Position numbers and translations under genes: made by a program. The notes under the pieces were generated by a model that was not told the DNA's origin, made no database searches, and saw nothing but the letters and a program-made list of their open reading frames with translations. Of a stretch of 64,000 nt of DNA, positions 1 through 9,137 are shown piece by piece. Location: contig MESE01000018.1 in NCBI GenBank assembly GCA_001770855.1, positions 30,261 to 94,260 of the forward strand, given 5' to 3'. This stretch comes from Burkholderiales bacterium RIFCSPLOWO2_02_FULL_57_36. GTDB lineage: Bacteria; Pseudomonadota; Gammaproteobacteria; Burkholderiales; Burkholderiaceae_D. How positions within the stretch are numbered: the first letter of the stretch is position 1; every line of letters begins with the position of its first letter.

Positions 1-2190
1 ACCATGCTGGTTCATGCGCCGAGCGATCCGGGCATACCGATCAATGAAGATTCGCGTCTGGAACCGAAATGGCCCTATCCGCAATCCAAGGTTGCGGCCG
101 AGCAGGTAGTCCATGCACATCGCGGAAACATTCCTGCGGTCGTATTTCGGCTTGCCGGCGTCTACACCGATCACGGCGAGGTTCCGTCGCTGGCGTATCA
201 GGCGCAACGAATTTACGAACGGCAAATGCTAAGCCGCGTGTTTCCCGGGGAAACATCGCATGGCCAATCTTTTGTTCATTTGGAAGATGCGGCGCGCGCC
301 TTCCGCAACGCGATTGAGCGGCGGCCGCATTTGCCGGACGAAACGACGCTGCTGATCGGCGAGCCGGTCACTGAAAGCTATGAGGCGGTACAGAATTTGA
401 TAGGGCGTCTGATCCATGGTGAGCCGTGGGAGACCCGGCAGATTCCGAAGCCGGTCGCGGCGACCGGCGCCTGGCTGCAGCACCGGATGGAAGACATCGT
501 TCCCGACGCGATCGATCGCGGCATCGAACCTTTCGTCAAACCGTTCATGGTGGCGCTGGCGGACGATCATTACGAACTGGATATTTCACGCGCGATCAAA
601 CTTCTTGACTGGCGACCGCGGCATACGCTGCGCGACACGCTGCCGAAAATCATCGGATCGCTGAAGCAGGATCCGGCTGCATGGTACAAGCGCAACAAGA
701 TCCCGTTGCCGGTGTGGCTTGAGGACGCGGACCAGCATCCGTTGCCCAGTGCCACGCTGATCGCCGACAGCCGCGTCCAGGAGCGGCGTGAACATCTGCA
801 GACGCTGTGGTGCCATTTCGCAAATGCGGCGCTCGGCATGTGGCTGGTTTCGAGTCCATTCATTTTCGGCCTGACGGAATCATGGATGGTGGAGGGTGAA
901 CTGGTCACGCCGAACCAGCGCGGACTGGCGCTCTCGGATACCTGGATGACCATCAGCGATATCGCGACCGGATTGCTGATCATGGTTTTCAGCATGCTGT
1001 CGCTGTCGCGCGATCATGGCTGGGCGCGCTGGATTACCGCATTGCTTGGTATCTGGCTGCTGTTTGCGCCGCTGTTGTTCTGGACGCCGAGCGCGGCGAT
1101 GTATGCGAATGACACGCTGATCGGCGCACTGGTGATCCTGTTCGCGGTAGTCGTGGCGTCGCCGCCCGGCATCAGCCCCGTCGCCAGAGTGACCGGTCCC
1201 GACGCGCCGCCAAGCTGGAGTTACAGCCCTTCCGGATATACCAACCGGATGGTGATCGTGGCGCTGGCATTCGTCGGATTATTTCTGTCGCGCTATATGG
1301 CGGCATTCCAGCTCGGCCATATCGAGAGTGCATGGGACCCGTTTTTCGGCGACGGGACCGAACGCATCATCACTTCCGACGTGTCCGAAGCCTGGCCGGT
1401 TGCCGATGCGGGATTGGGCGCCATGGTGTACGTGATGGAAATCGTCACCGGCCTGATCGGCGACAAGCGACGCTGGCGCACCATGCCTTGGATCGTACTG
1501 TTTTTCGGAATCTTGATTGTTCCACTCGGCGTGGTCAGCATCTTCTTCATCATCATCCAGCCGGTCGTGATCGGCACTTGGTGCACGCTGTGCCTGATCG
1601 CCGCTGTGGCAATGTTGCTGCAGATTCCGTATTCCTTCGATGAAATCCTGGCGACGCTGCAGTTCCTGAAAGATCGGAGCGCCAAAGGAAAAACGCTGTG
1701 GCATGTACTGTGGCACGGCGATACGATCGAAGGCGGCAGAGCCGACTATTCCGATAACTTCGAATTGCCGTTTACCGCATTGCTGCGCGAGATATTTCAG
1801 ACCGGCGTGCGCTTTACCTGGACCATGGTGGCAAGCGTTGCAATCGGCATCCTGCTGATGTTCAGCCGCGCGATTTTCCAAACATCGGGAGCGGCAGCCG
1901 ATAGCGATCACATTGTCGGTTCGCTGGTCGTGACGTTTTCGATCATGGCTTTGAGCGAAGTAGGGCGTCCGCTGCGCTTCGCCAACGCCGCATTTGGCGC
2001 ATGGCTGATCGTTGCGCCATGGCTACTGGCAGGGTTTTCCGGCTTGGCGAGCGCGGCAAGCGTGATCACAGGAATTTTGCTGATCCTGCTGGCATTGCCG
2101 CTCGGGCCGATCAAGAGCCACTACGGCGCCTGGGACAAGTGGATCACGTTCGGGACGCAGTATAAAAAGAGGAAGTTGGCGGCGGCATGA
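1..2190 (+). CDS. NAD-dependent epimerase fused to SPW and VKOR-like membrane domains (5' truncated)
   Basis: The reading frame is open to the left edge, so the N-terminus, including the Rossmann glycine motif, lies outside the window. Numbering from the ATG at position 4, residues 1-240 resemble the C-terminal part of an extended short-chain dehydrogenase/epimerase, with the catalytic YxxxK as YPQSK at 25-29. Residues about 265-385 and 595-710 are hydrophobic segments of SPW-repeat type. Between them, residues about 410-545 resemble vitamin K epoxide reductase, with a redox WCTLC motif at 526-530. The soluble domain may modify a nucleotide-linked substrate at the membrane while the VKOR domain oxidises thiols; this link is inference. 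The stop is at 2188-2190 and no partner gene follows closely. Confidence 0.85.
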   Translation, partial: TMLVHAPSDPGIPINEDSRLEPKWPYPQSKVAAEQVVHAHRGNIPAVVFRLAGVYTDHGEVPSLAYQAQRIYERQMLSRVFPGETSHGQSFVHLEDAARAFRNAIERRPHLPDETTLLIGEPVTESYEAVQNLIGRLIHGEPWETRQIPKPVAATGAWLQHRMEDIVPDAIDRGIEPFVKPFMVALADDHYELDISRAIKLLDWRPRHTLRDTLPKIIGSLKQDPAAWYKRNKIPLPVWLEDADQHPLPSATLIADSRVQERREHLQTLWCHFANAALGMWLVSSPFIFGLTESWMVEGELVTPNQRGLALSDTWMTISDIATGLLIMVFSMLSLSRDHGWARWITALLGIWLLFAPLLFWTPSAAMYANDTLIGALVILFAVVVASPPGISPVARVTGPDAPPSWSYSPSGYTNRMVIVALAFVGLFLSRYMAAFQLGHIESAWDPFFGDGTERIITSDVSEAWPVADAGLGAMVYVMEIVTGLIGDKRRWRTMPWIVLFFGILIVPLGVVSIFFIIIQPVVIGTWCTLCLIAAVAMLLQIPYSFDEILATLQFLKDRSAKGKTLWHVLWHGDTIEGGRADYSDNFELPFTALLREIFQTGVRFTWTMVASVAIGILLMFSRAIFQTSGAAADSDHIVGSLVVTFSIMALSEVGRPLRFANAAFGAWLIVAPWLLAGFSGLASAASVITGILLILLALPLGPIKSHYGAWDKWITFGTQYKKRKLAAA

Positions 2191-2285
2191 TGGTTCCGGC
2201 TTGGCTGCGCACGATTCCTCAGACGTAGCGAGCGCAAGAAACTGCGACTTGTGGTTTTTTTCAATTCAACAACATGTCAATTAGA

Positions 2286-2352
2286 GAATTCATCATTGGA
2301 ATTCTTAAATGGACTCCACTCGCGGCGCTATTCATGGAATTCATGCGAATTC
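2286..2352. repeat. Cluster of four GAATTC palindromes
   Basis: GAATTC occurs at 2286, 2299, 2337 and 2347, giving two close pairs spaced 13 and 10 bp, in the gap between the fusion gene and the DUF2062 gene. The 13-bp spaced pair recurs at 61856 and 61869. It could be a paired operator or a degenerate repeat. No known regulator is recognised. Confidence 0.4.
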
Positions 2353-2468
2353 CCGTAGCTGAGCCATAATGCAGGCTGTGCAACAATCAACAGCGATGGA
2401 ACTGCACCAAAATTCATGCGATTCCTTGGGGATCGTTCGATGGCAAGCCGGCTCCAGGAGCATCATTC

Positions 2469-3029
2469 ATGCGTCGTACCCGTTTTTTCAAGTGGCTGCC
2501 TACCTCGGAGTCAATCAGGCAAAACCGTTTTCTCAAGCCGTTTGCGCATTACTTGCATCATCACTATTTGTGGCAATTCAACCGCCGGTCAGTTGCAGGA
2601 GGACTTGCGGTAGGCTTGTTTTTTGGAATACTGATTCCGTTCGCCCAGATCCTGCTTGCCGCGGTTGCCGCCGTGATCCTGCGTGTCAATCTTCCGGTAG
2701 CGGCCTTCAGCACGCTGGTTACCAATCCGTTCACTTTTCCGGCGGTTTATTTTGTTGCCTACCGGCTCGGCGAATTCCTGACCGGCGGCTCGGCTCCCGT
2801 GCCTGAGACGGCGATTGAAACCGAAGTCAAGGTCAAGATCATTGAGCAGCAGGCCGATGTCGGCGGCTGGTTCGCCAATTCGATCGACTGGATGCAATCG
2901 GTCGGCTCTTCGCTGGCGATCGGCTTGGGCGTGCTTGCGATCGTGTCGTCAATTGCCGGTTATTTCATCGTCAGCGCGCTGTGGCGCTTTAACGCAACCC
3001 GGCGCTGGCGCAAACGGCGCGTGCGCTGA
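2469..3029 (+). CDS. DUF2062 domain-containing membrane protein
   Basis: A 186-residue protein with a basic N-terminus followed by a DUF2062 core: a Gly-rich hydrophobic stretch with GLFFGILIPFAQ at about residues 50-61, a second membrane segment, and the TNPFTFP motif typical of this family. Another membrane segment lies near residues 145-170. The start is supported by AGGAG at 2456-2460. The biochemical role of DUF2062 is unknown, although the family is often found with envelope or glycosyltransferase genes. The gene is convergent with the patatin gene, with only one base between the stop codons. Confidence 0.85.
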   Translation: MRRTRFFKWLPTSESIRQNRFLKPFAHYLHHHYLWQFNRRSVAGGLAVGLFFGILIPFAQILLAAVAAVILRVNLPVAAFSTLVTNPFTFPAVYFVAYRLGEFLTGGSAPVPETAIETEVKVKIIEQQADVGGWFANSIDWMQSVGSSLAIGLGVLAIVSSIAGYFIVSALWRFNATRRWRKRRVR

Positions 3030-3030
3030 A

Positions 3031-4110
3031 TCACGGCTGGGGCCTGCATAAAATCGGTTCCGCACTCGGCGGCAACGCCATCCCGATCTCGGTTAAATTG
3101 ATTGATGAGTCATCGAGCGTGGAGCGTCGTCCCAGATGTTTGAAATTCTGTTCCAGCCATCGTTCCGTGGTCGCATATCCGACGTCGTGCAGGTACTGCA
3201 GGAAAGCCCATTCGGCGTTGAGCTTGCTCGATACACCCAGTTTCTGTATTTCATGTTCCGCACTGATGCGATGCAGCCGCATGTCCGTGTAACGCACCCG
3301 ATCCAGCTTTTCTTCATCGATCAATCGCTTGAGCAGCAGGATCGAACCGACTTCCTTGATCAGGCTGGAATTGAAAGTAATCTCGTTCAAGCGGTTCATT
3401 ATTTCCACGGCGGTGCGGGGTAACTCGTCTCGCACGATCGGGTTGATCTGGATGATGATCAGGTCGTCGGCTTCTGTTTCGTCGACCAGCGGAAACAGGG
3501 CCGGATTTCCCATGTAACCGCCGTCCCAGTATGCCTCGCCGTCGATCTCCACCGCTCGAAACAGTTGCGGCAGGCAGGCCGAGGCCATTACGGCATCCAC
3601 GCTTAATTCCTGCCGCCGGAAAATTTTGGCCTTGCCGGTACGCACGTTGGTCGCGGAGATGAACACTTGCAGATCGTCGCACGCGCGAACGCGATCGAAA
3701 TCAATATCCCTGGCCACCAGATCGCGCAGCGGATTGATATCCGTCGGGTTGAACTGGTACGGTGAAACCATGCGGCTCGCCATCTCGAACAGAAAATATG
3801 CGGGCGACGCATCGAGCGCCCAGTTTCCCAGAAGCCTATCCATCGGCGTGCGCCGCACCGGACTGAATTGCGATGCGACACTGACGGCCCTCCAGAATTT
3901 ATGCAGCGCGTTGCGGGCGCCGGTTTTTCCACCGCCGTGCGACAGGCCGTCAGCCAGCACCACCGCATTCATCGCGCCGGCGCTGGTGCCGCTGATACCG
4001 TAGATATTGAGCCGGTCATCGGCCAATATCCGGTCCAGTACTCCCCATGTGAATGCGCCGTGGGCGCCGCCGCCTTGCAGCGCGATATCGATATTCTTTA
4101 TTTTCGGCAT
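3031..4110 (-). CDS. Patatin-like phospholipase family protein
   Basis: A 359-residue cytoplasmic-type serine acyl hydrolase. The oxyanion-hole motif GGGAHGAF is at residues 14-21, the nucleophile elbow GTSAG at about 41-45, and the DGG motif carrying the catalytic aspartate near 195. The Ser-Asp dyad is therefore complete. The family releases fatty acids from phospholipids or related lipids; the substrate cannot be read from sequence. There is no signal peptide. The gene ends against the DUF2062 gene on the other strand and appears monocistronic. Confidence 0.9.
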   Translation of the reverse strand: MPKIKNIDIALQGGGAHGAFTWGVLDRILADDRLNIYGISGTSAGAMNAVVLADGLSHGGGKTGARNALHKFWRAVSVASQFSPVRRTPMDRLLGNWALDASPAYFLFEMASRMVSPYQFNPTDINPLRDLVARDIDFDRVRACDDLQVFISATNVRTGKAKIFRRQELSVDAVMASACLPQLFRAVEIDGEAYWDGGYMGNPALFPLVDETEADDLIIIQINPIVRDELPRTAVEIMNRLNEITFNSSLIKEVGSILLLKRLIDEEKLDRVRYTDMRLHRISAEHEIQKLGVSSKLNAEWAFLQYLHDVGYATTERWLEQNFKHLGRRSTLDDSSINLTEIGMALPPSAEPILCRPQP

Positions 4111-4388
4111 GGAATAAAAAGTGAATGAGGTTTGAAGTTTTTTGGGGCAATCAAGGGCAATGGCTCTGAACCCACGGAAAATACAGGCGACATGTTTCCG
4201 CTTGCTACGAGACGGCAGCCGTGTCGGCCTTATTTGATGTCACGCAAGGCGCGGTGTTCCCCATGTAATACGATCAACACAAGTGGTCGGCACGATAGTG
4301 CCGGCAACTACTCCTGCAATCGCCGCGCCGGAGAGTCCATCCTGCTCTGCGGCATCTGCGGCTGAATTCTTCGGTGCAGTCATAGTCA

Positions 4389-5126
4389 ATGACGCATCGA
4401 TACAAAAGTGCCATGGCCGACGATAAAGATTCCGACTCGATTACCCCACATTTCCTGCGCCATATCCTGATTGGATTTTTCACCGTCGCTCCGTTATGGG
4501 TGACCTGGCTGGTGTTCGATTTCCTGTTCGGTTTGCTTGCAAGCACCAGCGCGCCCTTGCTGAAAGGATTCGCGCAACTGGTCAAGCCGTTCTCTGTATC
4601 GCTGGCCGCATGGCTTACCACGCCGGGCGTTCAGTATGTGCTGGGTGTGCTGCTCACATTGGCCGGTTTTTATCTGATCGGACAGTTCGCCAGTTTCGTG
4701 GTCGGCCGCCGGCTGATCAATTATCTGGAAGAGCAGTTGCTGCGTTTGCCGCTGGTGCAGACCATCTACAATGCGACCAAGCGCTTTCTGCAAACCATGC
4801 GCCAGCGCCCGAAGACAGGGCAGCGCGTGGTGCTGATCACGTTCCCGACGCCGGGAATGAAGGCGGTCGGCTTCGTCACCAAGGTATTTACCGATCAGAC
4901 ATCGGGCCAGAAACTGGCGGCGGTCTATGTGCCGACTGCGCCGAACCCGACCTCGGGCTACATCGAGATTCTTCCGGTGGCCGATCTGGTGGACACCGAC
5001 TGGACCGTCGAAGAAGCGCTCAGCTTCGTCGTCACCGGCGGCACCAATGCGCCGGATAGCGTGCGCTTTTCCAATCCTGTCGCTGCCGGCAATACTCCGC
5101 GGGTGCATACCGAGAACACAGCTTGA
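4389..5126 (+). CDS. DUF502 domain-containing membrane protein
   Basis: A 245-residue protein with the DUF502 pattern: a first membrane segment beginning HILIGFFTVAPLWVTW, a second around residues 75-105, then a soluble beta-rich part with PLVQTIYNATKRF and a conserved VYVPTAPNPTSGY segment. The first ATG is used here, but an in-frame ATG at 4413 (sequence MADDKDSD) is an equally plausible start. The family is widespread and uncharacterised. The C-terminal 20 residues are low in conservation-type motifs. It stands alone ahead of the RidA gene. Confidence 0.85.
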   Translation: MTHRYKSAMADDKDSDSITPHFLRHILIGFFTVAPLWVTWLVFDFLFGLLASTSAPLLKGFAQLVKPFSVSLAAWLTTPGVQYVLGVLLTLAGFYLIGQFASFVVGRRLINYLEEQLLRLPLVQTIYNATKRFLQTMRQRPKTGQRVVLITFPTPGMKAVGFVTKVFTDQTSGQKLAAVYVPTAPNPTSGYIEILPVADLVDTDWTVEEALSFVVTGGTNAPDSVRFSNPVAAGNTPRVHTENTA

Positions 5127-5302
5127 GCGTAGCGTGGTTGCGGGATACGACTGGGCAATGGTGTCGTGTGGAGCGGGCGGCGGCAATTCAGGCCCGGATT
5201 CCGTATAATTTCCATCGCTCTGAGCATGCATGAAGCCGATATGAATCCGGCTATGCGTTTATCATTCAAAGACTGCCTCGAACGTTACATCACGGGATAA
5301 TC

Positions 5303-5689
5303 ATGTCAAGAAAAAACTACGCGTCCGGCGCGCCATGGGAATCGGTCGTCGGTTATTCGAGAGCGGTCAAGGCCGGCCCGTATATCCACGTATCGGGTAC
5401 CACGGCGACCGATGAACATGGCGATATCATCGGCCTCGATGATCCTTACACACAGGCGATGCAGTGCTTGAAAAACATTGAGGCGGCTCTCGGCAAGGCC
5501 GGTGCGTCAATGGCCGATGTCGTGCGGACCAGAATATATGTGATCAATATTCTTGAATGGGAAAAGGTCGGCAAGGCTCATGGCGAATTTTTTTCAGACA
5601 TTCGTCCCGCTACCAGCATGGTGGAAGTAAGCGGGCTGATTTCGCCTGAAATACTGGTTGAGATCGAAGCCGATGCGTTTATCGGATAA
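5303..5689 (+). CDS. RidA family protein (YjgF/YER057c/UK114)
   Basis: A 128-residue protein of normal RidA length. Family features include the beta-strand VSGTTATDE near residues 31-39, the [29 protein letters not shown] helical region with the conserved Arg, and the RPATSMVEV signature before the C-terminal EIEADAFI. RidA proteins hydrolyse reactive enamine/imine intermediates released by PLP enzymes. This one belongs to a subgroup with a different N-terminus from canonical RidA, so the substrate may differ. The DUF3703 gene follows after 8 bases, suggesting cotranscription. Confidence 0.88.
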   Translation: MSRKNYASGAPWESVVGYSRAVKAGPYIHVSGTTATDEHGDIIGLDDPYTQAMQCLKNIEAALGKAGASMADVVRTRIYVINILEWEKVGKAHGEFFSDIRPATSMVEVSGLISPEILVEIEADAFIG

Positions 5690-5697
5690 TCCAATAC

Positions 5698-6069
5698 ATG
5701 AATACTTTCAACCGACGTATCCGGCCTCACGTTCAGGCCGAACTTCTTGCCGCCCGCGAGGCGGAAGCACAAGGCAATTTCGTATTGGCGTTTGCTTGCC
5801 TGGAGCGCGCGCATGTCCTTGGGCAGGCGTCCACGATTGAACATGTGCGCGTCCATTGCCGCATGCTTGCCTGGGGCTGGCAGCGCCGCGACATGCGCGA
5901 GTGCCTAGGGCAACTTTTCCGTATCGTTGGCGCCTCCACAAAAACGGCGATAGGGTTGGTACCCCATGGAAATACCGGAGGCGCCAATATCAGCCCGTTC
6001 AAACGCCTATCCGTATCGCCGGATCTTGCCAGGCATATCGAGGAAGCACGCGCTCAAAAGAATCGATGA
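5698..6069 (+). CDS. DUF3703 domain-containing protein
   Basis: A 123-residue soluble protein with the DUF3703 pattern: an Ala/Glu-rich helix (LLAAREAEAQG), then FACLERAHVLGQ and HVRVHCRMLAW, and a C-terminal PHGNTGGANISPFK segment. The family is often near metal or stress genes but has no assigned activity. It starts 8 bases after the RidA stop, so the two are probably one transcript. Confidence 0.82.
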   Translation: MNTFNRRIRPHVQAELLAAREAEAQGNFVLAFACLERAHVLGQASTIEHVRVHCRMLAWGWQRRDMRECLGQLFRIVGASTKTAIGLVPHGNTGGANISPFKRLSVSPDLARHIEEARAQKNR

Positions 6070-6249
6070 ACGAACCTTTGTAGGAACCGGTCTATCGTCA
6101 TACCGACGGTAGAGGAACCGCGCAGCAAAGCAAATGCGCGTTAGCTCCGCCTCCATCTCGGTTACGCTTCGGATGCCGTTGAAGCCGAAGCTGTTTCGCG
6201 GCAGCGCTTTAGACCAGTCGGGAACACGAAGCGTCGAAGGACCCTCTTA

Positions 6250-6281
6250 TTGCTAGGGCAACTCGTTCATGGCAGGATACG
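6250..6281. repeat. 32-bp dispersed repeat, copy 1
   Basis: The sequence from TTGCTAGGGCAACTC through ATACG matches positions 63130-63161 with two mismatches. Both copies lie just upstream of small hypothetical genes. It has no obvious dyad symmetry. Confidence 0.6.
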
Positions 6282-6327
6282 TTGCATATATTTTTTCGCC
6301 GATACCTCCGCAGCAAAGGGCGCATTG

Positions 6328-6972
6328 ATGAATACCCACCGAGAAATGCTTCGCCGCTTCCTGTTTGCGCTGTTGATTGGTGTTTCCGGGGCATCCAGCG
6401 CGCTGGAGTCATTGTCAACGGCGATCCAGAGAGTTGAATTGGTGACCGTCGGTACGCCGCAGGTAAAGATGCCGTTTGAATGGTCCGCTAAAACGAAAGA
6501 TGTATTGTCGGGCTATCTGGATATTGGCTTGGGTCGTGAGTTTTCCGATCATTTCACAATGTCGGAGCAGCATCCGAAGTTGTTGTTACATGTAACGCCG
6601 AAACAAAAGGACGCGCAGATTCGTGTACGGCAGCGGTCGGTGACCTATCTGAATGTAAGCGGCGAAGGGCCGCATATAGCCGTTCGCGGAACCGATGTCG
6701 CATCGAGCTGGGTGGAATTGCGACCGACGAATTCAACCGCATTCCTTGTCGTTGACCAAGTGCCGCAAAAATTGAACATGACCGGAAGCCAGATCGTCTC
6801 CGCCGTAAAGGACACTGCTCCCGACTGGGTCGAAATCGCTAAAACCTGTGTCTCTGACGATGACGGCGCCTGTTATACGGTAACCGATACGGAATTCGAA
6901 ATCTCGGTAAAGACAGGAAACATCGCGGTATCGAAAGGCATTGTGCGCGTCTTGTATCCCAACGGATGTTGA
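6328..6972 (+). CDS. Hypothetical secreted protein
   Basis: A 214-residue protein, not recognised as a known family. Starting at the ATG at 6328 gives a clear signal peptide: MNTHREMLRRF, then a hydrophobic stretch LFALLIGVSGASSA with a probable cleavage after the Ala-rich end. An in-frame start at 6250 exists but would lie inside the dispersed repeat and bury the signal peptide. The mature part is beta-strand-rich with alternating hydrophobic residues and three cysteines near the C-terminus (TCVSDDDGACYT and the terminal GC), possibly disulfide-bonded in the periplasm. No operon partner is evident. Confidence 0.65.
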   Translation: MNTHREMLRRFLFALLIGVSGASSALESLSTAIQRVELVTVGTPQVKMPFEWSAKTKDVLSGYLDIGLGREFSDHFTMSEQHPKLLLHVTPKQKDAQIRVRQRSVTYLNVSGEGPHIAVRGTDVASSWVELRPTNSTAFLVVDQVPQKLNMTGSQIVSAVKDTAPDWVEIAKTCVSDDDGACYTVTDTEFEISVKTGNIAVSKGIVRVLYPNGC

Positions 6973-7111
6973 CGGTCATGCGCGCTTTTACACTTTGATT
7001 TCGCATGGCGGTTTCGGTTAGTCTGGAAAACAAATCTACTCATGACGTGCCGTTCCACGCCAATACGCAGGCGTGCCGGTTGCGTCGATGCCGTGCGTAC
7101 ACAAGGCGACC

Positions 7112-7557
7112 ATGACCATTACCGAAATCAAGGACATAGTAACGATTGCCGGCGTGTCGATTGCCGCAATATCGCTCGCGTTCACCGCACTGAATATGCG
7201 GATCACAGGCAAGACCAATCGCGCGCGATTTTGGCTCGACCTTCGAGACCGGTTTGCGAAACATGACGAAGTCCACCGTCGCCTTCGCCCGGCGGCGTGT
7301 GGGCCGGCGGCAAAGGCCCGGAAACGCCGGAAGACTGGGCCGGCGTCGAATCTTACATGGGTCTCTTCGAGCACTGCGAAATCATGCTTGAACAAAGGCT
7401 TATAGATGAACGGACGTTTCGAGAGATCTATTCCTACCGGCTGCGAAACATCGTGGCCAACGACGTGATCAGAGTGGCGAAACTGGAGCGCCTTGCCGCC
7501 GGATGGCCGCGTTTCCTGGCGCTTCTCGGCAGGATGGGTATCAAATCGGCTCAATGA
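7112..7557 (+). pseudogene. Small membrane-anchored protein, frameshifted
   Basis: Two overlapping frames together read as one protein. The first, from the ATG at 7112 (MTITEIKDIV), has an N-terminal membrane segment and runs through RFWLDLRDRFAKHDEVHRRLRP near 7290. The second continues with GGVWAGGKGPETPEDW to IKSAQ at 7557. Joining them needs one added base (or two removed) around 7288-7297, in a GC-rich run. The product resembles the many short hypothetical proteins with an N-terminal helix and a DUF4760-like cytoplasmic part, but I do not assign a family. It may be a true frameshift or a sequencing error. Confidence 0.6.
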
Positions 7558-7843
7558 CGCATGTTGCGACGGGCCATCATCATTGCAGCGGGGTACGCTG
7601 AAATCCGGCATTGATATTTCGATTGGGGATGGCGGATAAGCACAGGACGGCAGTTTTTCCGATTTTCACACCGACATGAATCAAGCCCTGCACCGCAAAA
7701 AATCGACGAAAACCGTTTTCTCTATTAGAGTCGCCGTTAAATTCCAATGTCGTGTCTTGATTACTCCCTCGCCACGAAGAATATGCATGCCCTAATCCGC
7801 AAATGTATCTTTACCAGCCCTCATAAAAATAGAAGCTCACTCA

Positions 7844-9031
7844 ATGAATCAGTCTCAGAGGCTTCACTCACTCGATAATCTGCGGGCGGTGATGATGTGG
7901 CTTGGCATTGTCCTGCACGCGGCATCCAATCACATGACGCAACAGTCGCCTATGCCGTGGCGTGACCGCGAGACCTCACTGGGCGCGGACCTGATTATTC
8001 TCTTTATTCACTCGTTCCGCATGCCGGTATTTTTTATTGTGGCCGGGTTTTTCGTCGCGCTGCTGGTAAGCCGCAGGGGATTTGCGGCAATGCTGAAACA
8101 CAGGTTGCGCCGGATTGCCTTGCCCTTCGCCATATTCTGGCCGCCGTTATTTGCCGGCACCGGGGCATTGGTATTAATTTATATGCACATCATGATTCGC
8201 GGTTCCGTCGGCTTCGATCTGGCCCTGATTTCGACGAAACTGCCGCATCAGCCGCTAATCAATACGCTGCATCTGTGGTTCATTTACTATTTGCTCTGGT
8301 TTTGCGTTCTGACGACCGCATTCGGCTTGTTGAGCAGGCATATCCCGGATGCAGTCAGGTCCGCTTGCGCCGGCGTCTGGAAAGCCTTGGCTTCCAATTG
8401 GTGGGGGATTATCGTACTTACGGTTCCGCTGGCGACCATCGGCGCTTTTCATGAAGCAGGCATGCTCGTGCCCAGCGGTTCATTTATTCCGCAGTTTGAC
8501 GAACTTGTTCATAACGGATTGTTTTTTGTCTTCGGATGGTATTTGCATAGACACCAGGACATGCTGCTTCCTCTTTACTCAAGGAACTGTTGGTACTATG
8601 CCGCTGCGGGACTGTTGCCCTTTATCCTTTGTTTAAAGTTTTTCGACGCGTTCAGTGCGAATCCGGGCGGAATTCCATATATCGCGGCTTACATTGCATT
8701 TGCCTATAACGCCACGAGCTGGCTTTGGAGCCTGGCTTTGATCGGACTGTTTTTTCGATATTCGTCCAGACAAAACCAAGTCCTGAAATATTTTTCCGAA
8801 AGCTCTTATTGGGCCTATCTGGTACACATGTTGGGAACCATCGGATTCGGGGCGCTGTTGTATAACCTGCCGTTTGGCGCCTTGACAAAAATGAGCATCA
8901 ACATCTTCGCTACCACCTTAGCCTGTCTAGCAACCTATCATCTCCTGGTGCGATATACCGTGATCGGCGTTCTGCTGAACGGACAGCGTCATTCGCTGAA
9001 AATCACCGGGCCGAGCAGTGTCGTCGCTTGA
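7844..9031 (+). CDS. Acyltransferase family 3 membrane protein (OpgC-like)
   Basis: A 395-residue integral membrane protein with about ten hydrophobic segments. The N-terminal RLHSLDNLRAVMMWLGIVLHA carries the Arg and His positions typical of acyltransferase-3 proteins; SFRMPVFFIVAGFF follows, and the first cytoplasmic loop has HRLRRIALPF. Such enzymes transfer acyl or succinyl groups to extracytoplasmic glycans; the arrangement is closest to OpgC/MdoC-type proteins, but the acceptor is unknown. The C-terminal segment is a normal final membrane helix with a short basic tail. A terminator hairpin follows at 9054. Confidence 0.85.
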   Translation: MNQSQRLHSLDNLRAVMMWLGIVLHAASNHMTQQSPMPWRDRETSLGADLIILFIHSFRMPVFFIVAGFFVALLVSRRGFAAMLKHRLRRIALPFAIFWPPLFAGTGALVLIYMHIMIRGSVGFDLALISTKLPHQPLINTLHLWFIYYLLWFCVLTTAFGLLSRHIPDAVRSACAGVWKALASNWWGIIVLTVPLATIGAFHEAGMLVPSGSFIPQFDELVHNGLFFVFGWYLHRHQDMLLPLYSRNCWYYAAAGLLPFILCLKFFDAFSANPGGIPYIAAYIAFAYNATSWLWSLALIGLFFRYSSRQNQVLKYFSESSYWAYLVHMLGTIGFGALLYNLPFGALTKMSINIFATTLACLATYHLLVRYTVIGVLLNGQRHSLKITGPSSVVA

Positions 9032-9053
9032 ATTGGCTTGAGACCGTACGGCC

Positions 9054-9082
9054 AATCCGGAAATTCGTTTTTCCGGATTTTC
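9054..9082 (+). terminator. Rho-independent-like terminator
   Basis: A perfect 10-bp stem, AATCCGGAAA pairing with TTTCCGGATT, separated by a 6-base loop and followed by a short T-rich run. It lies 23 bases after the acyltransferase stop codon. Confidence 0.6.
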
Positions 9083-9137
9083 TCGCCTATACTCGAATGA
9101 CGGGCATCACTGTCCGCGATCACGTCAGGAGCCGGAA

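Noticed and set aside
6078..6243. An open minus-strand frame without a start codon in the gap after the DUF3703 gene
   Set aside because: It has a stop at its 5' side and no start; a gene remnant is possible but cannot be supported.
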